Shown one piece after another: positions 5,955 to 10,497 of a stretch of 10,497 bases of DNA. This stretch comes from Acidimicrobiales bacterium. Lineage in GTDB: Bacteria > Actinomycetota > Acidimicrobiia > Acidimicrobiales > JABEUL01. The DNA lies in assembly GCA_027451605.1 (NCBI GenBank), contig DAIDJA010000014.1, forward strand, positions 2,524 to 13,020, in the 5' to 3' direction. Every line of letters begins with the position of its first letter. Within the stretch, counting starts at the first letter, position 1. Position numbers and translations under genes: made by a program. The notes below the pieces were generated by a model. It searched no databases. It was not told the DNA's origin and was given only the letters and a program-made list of their open reading frames with translations.

Positions 5955-6239
5955 ATGTCGAAGTTAATACAAAAAATATCCGAAATGAACGAATGTCAAA
6001 AGGTCAGTAAAAAGCTTCAAAGTTATTTGGATAGTGAGTTGACTCCTGAATTGGCTGTCCGGGTGAGCAAACATCTTGATCTCTGTCTAAAATGCGGGAT
6101 GAAATACGAGTCTTATTCTCGGATAAAAAAAGCGCTGGCGACCGCCGCTATCGCTGAATCTGATAGCAATGAAAGGCAATTGGCCGTAGAACGGTTAAGA
6201 AGGTTCGCTATTAATATAAGCCTACCTGAAAAGGAGTAG
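5955..6239 (+). CDS. Zinc-binding anti-sigma factor (RsrA/ZAS type)
   Basis: A soluble 94-residue anti-sigma factor expected to bind and silence the sigma factor encoded just upstream. The putative zinc ligands are Cys14, His40, Cys44 and Cys47, the last three in KHLDLCLKC (His-x3-Cys-x2-Cys). The spacing (26, 4 and 3 residues) is the same as Cys11-His37-Cys41-Cys44 in Streptomyces RsrA, where oxidation of cysteines ejects zinc and frees SigR. The preceding LQSYLDSELTPELAVRVSKH (21-40) matches the usual helical zf-HC2 pattern. The absence of a membrane helix fits a cytoplasmic redox sensor rather than an envelope sensor. The start lies four bases after the sigma-factor stop, with AAAGGA inside the end of the sigma gene, so translation is coupled. 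Redox sensing is inferred from spacing; zinc binding alone would not prove it. Confidence 0.88.
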   Translation: MSKLIQKISEMNECQKVSKKLQSYLDSELTPELAVRVSKHLDLCLKCGMKYESYSRIKKALATAAIAESDSNERQLAVERLRRFAINISLPEKE

Positions 6240-6241
6240 CG

Positions 6242-7729
6242 ATGAAGCTCACTTTTCAAAATCATTTAGGTAAAAATTTGAACTATAGAAGGGTGAATGT
6301 TAATAGTTCTAGTTTTATAGAAGAAATTAGAAATCTCTTCAAGCCAGTTGATGAACATACCAAAGCTGCTATCGATAGGCGCAATCAAGAGCTTCCCCAT
6401 CATGTTAAAGTTCCGGGTCAAACATTAGGTAAAGTGGGGATAGGTTGTGAGGGTACACATGGTGTATTTCCGAAATGCAATTTTGCCTGCAGACCGTGCT
6501 ATCACTCCGAAGAGGCAAATCGTATTCGAATTGACGGACCCCATACGTTGTCTGAAATTGAAAAACAGATGAAGTTTTTATGGCAGAACCGAGCCAGCTA
6601 TGCACATGCCCAACTAATCGGTGGAGAAGTTTCTTTGCTGAGTCCGGAAGATCATTCAAAAGCAATCGAGATAATGAGAAGATATGGTCGAGAACCTATG
6701 AGCTTTACCCATGGTGATGTTGATCCAGAATATATTAAAAAGGTAGCTCTTTTGCCGGATGGCAATCGCCGATTCAAACGAATTTCATTTGCTGCCCATT
6801 TTGACACAACAATGATTGGCCGCAGGGGTCTTAGAAGGACGCAGATTGAAGCTGATTTGGACGAATATCGAAAGCGATTTGCCGATATATTTCATTCACT
6901 GAAGAAATCTCACGGAGTTAAATTTTTTTTAGCGCATAACATGACGGTTGTTCCCTCAAACGTCGATCAGATTCCCGGTGTAATTGAGCGTTGCAGATTT
7001 TTTGGATATTCGATGTTTTCATTTCAACCGGCTGCTTTTGTCGGAGACGAAAAAAAATGGAAGCAAGACTTTAATACACTGGATCCAGACAGAATTTGGG
7101 AACTAATAGAAGAGGGAGCCGGAGCTAAGTTAGACTATAAAGTTTTGCAGGTTGGAGATACCAGATGCAATCGGACGGCATGGGGGTTTTACGTTGGCGA
7201 AAAATGGTTTCCTTATATCGATGGGAATGATGATAAAGATGTAAAAGCAAGGGATCTCTATTTAAATACATTTGGAGGAGTGCATTTTAATGCTCCTTTG
7301 TGGTCGCTTTTACCTAAATTAACAACTTTAGCCGTTAAGAACCCAACTATTATTTTTGTTGCGATTTCATGGCTACTTAGAAAACTAAAAAAGGTTGGAG
7401 GAATCAGGGCTGTCATCTTAGACGGTATCTATCCCATGACCTTTGTAATGCATCGTTTCATGAATGAGGATTTGGTGGATAAGGCGTGGGATTTAATGAA
7501 TCAGGGTGTTCAAAGCGATGATCCGATAATCAAGGAGACCCAGGAAAGACTCGCGGCTTGCTCATATGCGATGGCTCATCCAGAATTGGGCACGGTAGTT
7601 CCCGCTTGCGTACAGCATTCAGTATTGGACAAGAAGGAAAATAAGGTTCTAGTTAATTTGTTGCCACTTAATAAAAGATCTGTCAATAGCGACGAATCTA
7701 ATCCGGCGAATGCCGTATCTCGGTCATAG
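6242..7729 (+). CDS. Radical SAM enzyme, function unknown
   Basis: A 495-residue radical S-adenosylmethionine protein. The [4Fe-4S] motif is CNFACRPC (Cys79, Cys83, Cys86; CX3CX2C), followed by Tyr-His. The SAM-binding GGE is at residues 127-129 (LIGGEVSLL). The first 65 residues are a family-specific extension. The C-terminal half lacks a SPASM signature I can recognise but carries further cysteines (309 in GDTRCNR, 440, 456 in VPACVQHS) that might bind a second cluster or substrate. Residues 367-379 (NPTIIFVAISWLL), followed by KLKK, form a hydrophobic patch that may touch the membrane. AAGGAG (6231-6236) precedes the ATG by five bases, and only two bases separate it from the anti-sigma stop. 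The next gene makes phospholipid-type bonds, so a lipid or prenyl substrate is plausible, but that is inference. I cannot name a reaction. Confidence 0.88.
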   Translation: MKLTFQNHLGKNLNYRRVNVNSSSFIEEIRNLFKPVDEHTKAAIDRRNQELPHHVKVPGQTLGKVGIGCEGTHGVFPKCNFACRPCYHSEEANRIRIDGPHTLSEIEKQMKFLWQNRASYAHAQLIGGEVSLLSPEDHSKAIEIMRRYGREPMSFTHGDVDPEYIKKVALLPDGNRRFKRISFAAHFDTTMIGRRGLRRTQIEADLDEYRKRFADIFHSLKKSHGVKFFLAHNMTVVPSNVDQIPGVIERCRFFGYSMFSFQPAAFVGDEKKWKQDFNTLDPDRIWELIEEGAGAKLDYKVLQVGDTRCNRTAWGFYVGEKWFPYIDGNDDKDVKARDLYLNTFGGVHFNAPLWSLLPKLTTLAVKNPTIIFVAISWLLRKLKKVGGIRAVILDGIYPMTFVMHRFMNEDLVDKAWDLMNQGVQSDDPIIKETQERLAACSYAMAHPELGTVVPACVQHSVLDKKENKVLVNLLPLNKRSVNSDESNPANAVSRS

Positions 7730-7747
7730 AAGCTGAAATGTTCAAAT

Positions 7748-8353
7748 ATGCTGGATTATAAGGTCAGAAAAGTTCTTGATCCGAAGTTAGACAGGGTTGG
7801 AAAATTTTTTGCTCATCTGGGCATTCCTGCCGATTTCGTAACGTTATTGGGATGGCTTTTTGGCGTCGCCGCAATTATTTTTGTGAGCCAAAGGTTTTTT
7901 TGGTTAAGCCTGATATTTTGGTTAATTAATCGTGTTCTTGATGGACTTGATGGTCCGATTGCCAGATCCGGTAATAGATCTCCGATTGGTGGTCTATTGG
8001 ATCTACTTGCAGATTTCTCGATTTACGGAGGGTATTTGGTGGGGCTTGCTATTGCAATGCCAAGCCAAGGAGTTGCTCTCGCCGTGCTATTTCTGTCATA
8101 TTATTTGTCGGGGATGACGTTAATGGCCATTTCATCAATGAAATCAGAATCAAAGGCAAAAACACCTGGAAAAAGAACCTTTTACTTTGCTAATGGTCTT
8201 GCCGAAGGTACTGAAACAATAATTGCGTATTCGTTAATTTGTATAATTCCTTGGGCTGCCAATATAATACTGTGGGTATTTTCCGTAATGGTATTTATAA
8301 CTTTTTTGCAGCGCGCTGTTATAGCTATGAAATTGTCGAAAATAAGAGAATAA
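7748..8353 (+). CDS. CDP-alcohol phosphatidyltransferase family protein
   Basis: An integral membrane enzyme that moves a phosphatidyl-type group from a CDP-linked donor to an alcohol acceptor such as glycerol 3-phosphate or inositol phosphate. The family catalytic signature D-x2-D-G-x2-A-R-x7-G-x3-D-x3-D is complete: Asp65, Asp68, Gly69, Ala72, Arg73, Gly81, Asp85 and Asp89. These aspartates bind divalent metal and the pyrophosphate. At 201 residues with about six hydrophobic segments (roughly 29-46, 51-63, 91-106, 107-127, 151-170, 173-192) it has normal length. The acceptor specificity (PgsA, PIS or another) cannot be told from these motifs. The gene follows the radical SAM gene after 18 bases with no clear ribosome site, probably in the same operon. 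An in-frame stop (that of the preceding gene) excludes an earlier start in frame. It ends 16 bases from the convergent permease stop. Confidence 0.9.
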   Translation: MLDYKVRKVLDPKLDRVGKFFAHLGIPADFVTLLGWLFGVAAIIFVSQRFFWLSLIFWLINRVLDGLDGPIARSGNRSPIGGLLDLLADFSIYGGYLVGLAIAMPSQGVALAVLFLSYYLSGMTLMAISSMKSESKAKTPGKRTFYFANGLAEGTETIIAYSLICIIPWAANIILWVFSVMVFITFLQRAVIAMKLSKIRE

Positions 8354-8369
8354 CCGTACTACCGGCACT

Positions 8370-9830
8370 TTACTGCCCATTGAGTTCTGTCAAAAGAACA
8401 GAGCCTTTCAATTTAGTCCTGACAGATTTTTTCAGAACTAAAACGATGCCAACAACGATAGATAATATTGCGGCCCAAACATCCCAAGAATAAGGTGCAG
8501 CCGGAAAGGGATGGAAAGTATCATATAAGACGAAGCCAAGTATAAGTATTCCGGCTATAAGAATAGCGGACTTGATCAAACTGAAATGTTTGGAATTCAC
8601 GAATTTTAATGCAGCAATGACTGTCATTAGGTATGCGACAATAATCAGATATGCGCCGTATTGGACGATGACGATAAGTGCCTCAATCGGGGTTTTTTCA
8701 AAGCTAAATGACAATAGAGCAATTAAGGTCAAGCTACCTGAGATTACCAGGGCGCCAATGGGCGAATTAAATTTTTTGTGGGTAAGTTTTAAAAATGAAA
8801 GCTTATTTTTAGAGCCAAAATCTCTGCCTGCTGAGTAAAGCAATCTATTTGCCGCATTTATACAGGCAAGTTGCGCTCCAAATGCACTTATTATTCCGGC
8901 AAAATTTACGACATTACCCATAAACGGACTTAGATATATTTGAGCTAAATGTACAAATGGTGCCGGATCCTTCGCGAGCGATCCTGGGTTCGGGTAGGCA
9001 TTATTTGCAATAAAGGTAAATATAATATAGATAAAAGCCGAAGCCACCAAAGAAATTCCGACGGCCAGCGGAATGTATTTTGTAGATTTCTTTGTCTCTT
9101 CTCCGAGAGTTGTAGCGCCTTCAAAACCACTAAAGGCACTAAATGCATTTACAACACCTAAGCCTAATACTGACATACTTATTCCGTGCAATAAAAATGG
9201 AGAATCAGAAAACACATGATGATGATAGCCACCTTTGACCATTACTGCTATTCCTACGATGCTTAGTAAGGCAATAGCAACACCTTCGCAGACAAAAATA
9301 ACCATAGTGGAAATTCTTATAGAACGATAGGCAAAAATCATTGTCAAAACAAATCCCACCAGGGCAATTAGCACCCAATTTATATCAATTCCAAATGAAC
9401 TCAAGAAGGTTTGAGCTATATCTGCAGTGGAGGCATATACACCTGCGGCAAACGAAAGATAAACCAGAAGCAAAATCCAGGCAGAAATGAATCCGTAGCT
9501 GGGTCCCAATGCGACTGAATTAAAGGCATAAACTGAACTTGATGTATTAAAACGTTTTGAGAATATTACAAAGGCATATGCAACAAATGCCATCGCTATT
9601 AATCCCAATAAATAAGCAAGTGCGCCGGACCCTCCGACGATACTTGCAAGTACGGCGGGCCCAACAATTACTCCGGCCACCGGACCCTGAATTCCAACTG
9701 AAAGCGCCACTGATCTGACAAATTTAAGTTGCTTGCCTCCTAATGGACTTTGGTGATGTGAATCTGAGTCATTTGTATCATAGGTATTGGACGCGCTTGT
9801 TGCAGATATTGAGCCCGATATGTCTTTCAA
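8370..9830 (-). CDS. APC-superfamily amino acid permease
   Basis: A 486-residue cytoplasmic-membrane transporter of the amino acid-polyamine-organocation superfamily, with about 12 predicted helices. A polar N-terminal tail of about 36 residues (Ser/Asp/His-rich) precedes helix 1 (VALSVGIQGPVAGVIVGPAV, 41-60), which has the glycine-rich unwound segment. Helix 6 carries the family pattern FSAFSGFEGATTLGEETKKS (230-249), where the substrate's backbone is normally bound. An unusual HHH lies at 203-205 in a loop. The substrate cannot be deduced. The start is a TTG with an excellent AAGGAGG (complement of 9837-9843) six bases upstream; no ATG fits as well. It is convergent with the lipid-enzyme operon with only 16 bases between the stops, and I see no strong terminator there. 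A possible ECF-type promoter lies about 120 bases upstream. Confidence 0.93.
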   Translation of the reverse strand: MKDISGSISATSASNTYDTNDSDSHHQSPLGGKQLKFVRSVALSVGIQGPVAGVIVGPAVLASIVGGSGALAYLLGLIAMAFVAYAFVIFSKRFNTSSSVYAFNSVALGPSYGFISAWILLLVYLSFAAGVYASTADIAQTFLSSFGIDINWVLIALVGFVLTMIFAYRSIRISTMVIFVCEGVAIALLSIVGIAVMVKGGYHHHVFSDSPFLLHGISMSVLGLGVVNAFSAFSGFEGATTLGEETKKSTKYIPLAVGISLVASAFIYIIFTFIANNAYPNPGSLAKDPAPFVHLAQIYLSPFMGNVVNFAGIISAFGAQLACINAANRLLYSAGRDFGSKNKLSFLKLTHKKFNSPIGALVISGSLTLIALLSFSFEKTPIEALIVIVQYGAYLIIVAYLMTVIAALKFVNSKHFSLIKSAILIAGILILGFVLYDTFHPFPAAPYSWDVWAAILSIVVGIVLVLKKSVRTKLKGSVLLTELNGQ

Positions 9831-9870
9831 AGATGGCCTCCTTCTTAAATTTGGTCATTAAGCACAGGTA

Positions 9871-9918
9871 TTTGAATAATGTCGGCTCTTTGACTGCAAG
9901 GTTTGAATAAATATATTC
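9871..9918. repeat. Direct repeat TTTGAATAA x2 and overlapping inverted repeat upstream of the permease
   Basis: TTTGAATAA occurs at 9871-9879 and 9902-9910, 31 bases apart (about three helical turns). The second copy runs into an inverted repeat GAATA-N4-TATTC (9905-9918). This spacing on one face of the helix would suit an operator for a transcription factor acting on the permease promoter, but the AT-rich background makes chance possible. The remainder of the 183-base spacer (9831-10013) contains no gene that I can support. Confidence 0.3.
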
Positions 9919-9948
9919 AGCAAATTTGTTTTGCCTTTACAACTTTAA

Positions 9949-9974
9949 AAGTATGCATTTGGAGAAAATATTCC
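9949..9974 (-). promoter_or_regulatory. ECF-type promoter candidate GGAAT-N18-CTT for the permease
   Basis: Read on the minus strand, GGAAT (complement of 9970-9974) is followed after exactly 18 bases by CTT (complement of 9949-9951). Element, spacing and mismatch from the SigR-type GGAAT-N18-GTT are the same as upstream of the sigma-factor operon. Transcription would give a leader of roughly 110 bases before the permease TTG. Confidence 0.3.
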
Positions 9975-10013
9975 ATCAAATTCATATCAAATAAAATCAA
10001 AATTTAAATCTGA

Positions 10014-10497
10014 TCAATATTTTTTTATGAAATAAATTCGCCTGAGAGGAATCCCGAGGCTTTTCCCTATCCATTTACTTGAAAGTTTAATCAGTTTCTC
10101 ATAATTTTCACTCTCGACTGTTGGAAGGTAAAGCGAGTCAATAAATGTTCTCGCCAAATCAGCGTTTTTTACCAAGAAGGAGAATCTCAGCTTTTCGTCA
10201 GATAATATCTCAAAATTGTAACTTGAGAGAATTGGACTTATTCGTTGTATGGCTACGTCATTGGGATAGTCAAGCCTTTTCAGTTTTGCAGCTAGAAGCA
10301 ACCGAGAATATTTTGACAGATCACCTGCACTAAGTGGTCCCGATGAAGGTAACAAAATGAAACCAATACCACCCGGTTTTAGTATACGATTAATTTCAAA
10401 GAGTACTCTCTCAAGTGGGTCAAACAGCATGAGTGCCATTGTAGAAATAACCACATCTACAGACGAGCTTCTAAGGGGTACAACTGAGACATCTCCC
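10014..10497 (-). CDS. Class I SAM-dependent methyltransferase, C-terminal part
   Basis: The frame stays open to the window edge, so the gene starts outside; 160 residues are visible. The internal GTG at 10454 is not a plausible start because the residues before it (GDVSVVPLRSSSVDVVIS) are conserved-type methyltransferase sequence. Visible elements are the acidic and hydrophobic strand before the active site (SVDVVISTMALMLFDP), then the helix and strand EINRILKPGGIGFILLP, which is the usual post-motif with the KPGG turn of the Methyltransf_11 group. The SAM-binding GxGxG motif would lie upstream and is not in view. The last 95 or so residues are family-variable and give no substrate clue. A spacer of 183 bases separates it from the permease on the same strand, so they may be separate transcripts. 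Confidence 0.8.
   Translation of the reverse strand, partial: GDVSVVPLRSSSVDVVISTMALMLFDPLERVLFEINRILKPGGIGFILLPSSGPLSAGDLSKYSRLLLAAKLKRLDYPNDVAIQRISPILSSYNFEILSDEKLRFSFLVKNADLARTFIDSLYLPTVESENYEKLIKLSSKWIGKSLGIPLRRIYFIKKY

Noticed and set aside
8945..9161. Overlapping open frames on both strands within the permease gene
   Set aside because: They are out-of-frame shadows of a well-supported permease and have no family resemblance.
10014..10454. Complete 146-residue minus-strand gene starting at GTG 10454
   Set aside because: The frame continues upstream to the window edge with methyltransferase-like sequence, so it is a partial gene.
1..10497. CRISPR array, insertion sequence, prophage or toxin-antitoxin locus
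   Set aside because: No regularly spaced repeats, transposase, integrase or toxin-like gene pairs were found on either strand.

Overview
The window looks like a bacterial chromosome segment of low GC (roughly 40 %, by eye), most likely from an actinomycete and perhaps from a low-GC Acidimicrobiia-like lineage. That placement is inference. It rests on an anti-sigma factor with the same zinc-ligand spacing as RsrA, a probable leaderless mRNA, NrtS and a general actinobacterial flavour to the proteins. No rRNA, tRNA, CRISPR array, transposase or integrase was seen.

Left part (1-3300, all + strand): the 3' end of an unrecognised gene; an enoyl-CoA hydratase/isomerase-family gene; gmd (GDP-mannose 4,6-dehydratase); a 137-residue protein of unknown function; and a 24-residue hydrophobic microprotein. 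The microprotein's start codon sits where transcription from a good -35/-10 pair should begin. These genes are separated by AT-rich spacers holding weak hairpins and probably form separate transcription units.

Middle part (3570-8353, + strand): after about 300 bases with no convincing gene comes a tight run of six genes. They are a two-helix NrtS-like nitrate/nitrite transporter, a MerA-like FAD disulfide oxidoreductase, an ECF sigma factor, its RsrA-type zinc anti-sigma factor, a radical SAM enzyme, and a CDP-alcohol phosphatidyltransferase. Start and stop codons overlap or lie 2-18 bases apart, so this is very probably one operon. A simple reading is a redox-sensing sigma/anti-sigma switch co-transcribed with a thiol/disulfide reductase, a small anion transporter and a two-gene membrane-lipid branch. 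The chemistry of that lipid branch is unknown.

Right part (8370-10497, - strand): a 12-helix APC-superfamily permease with a TTG start and a strong Shine-Dalgarno sequence, transcribed convergently with the operon, then the C-terminal part of a class I SAM-dependent methyltransferase that leaves the window. The same candidate ECF-type element, GGAAT-N18-CTT, lies upstream of both the sigma-factor operon and the permease, so the permease may belong to the same regulon.
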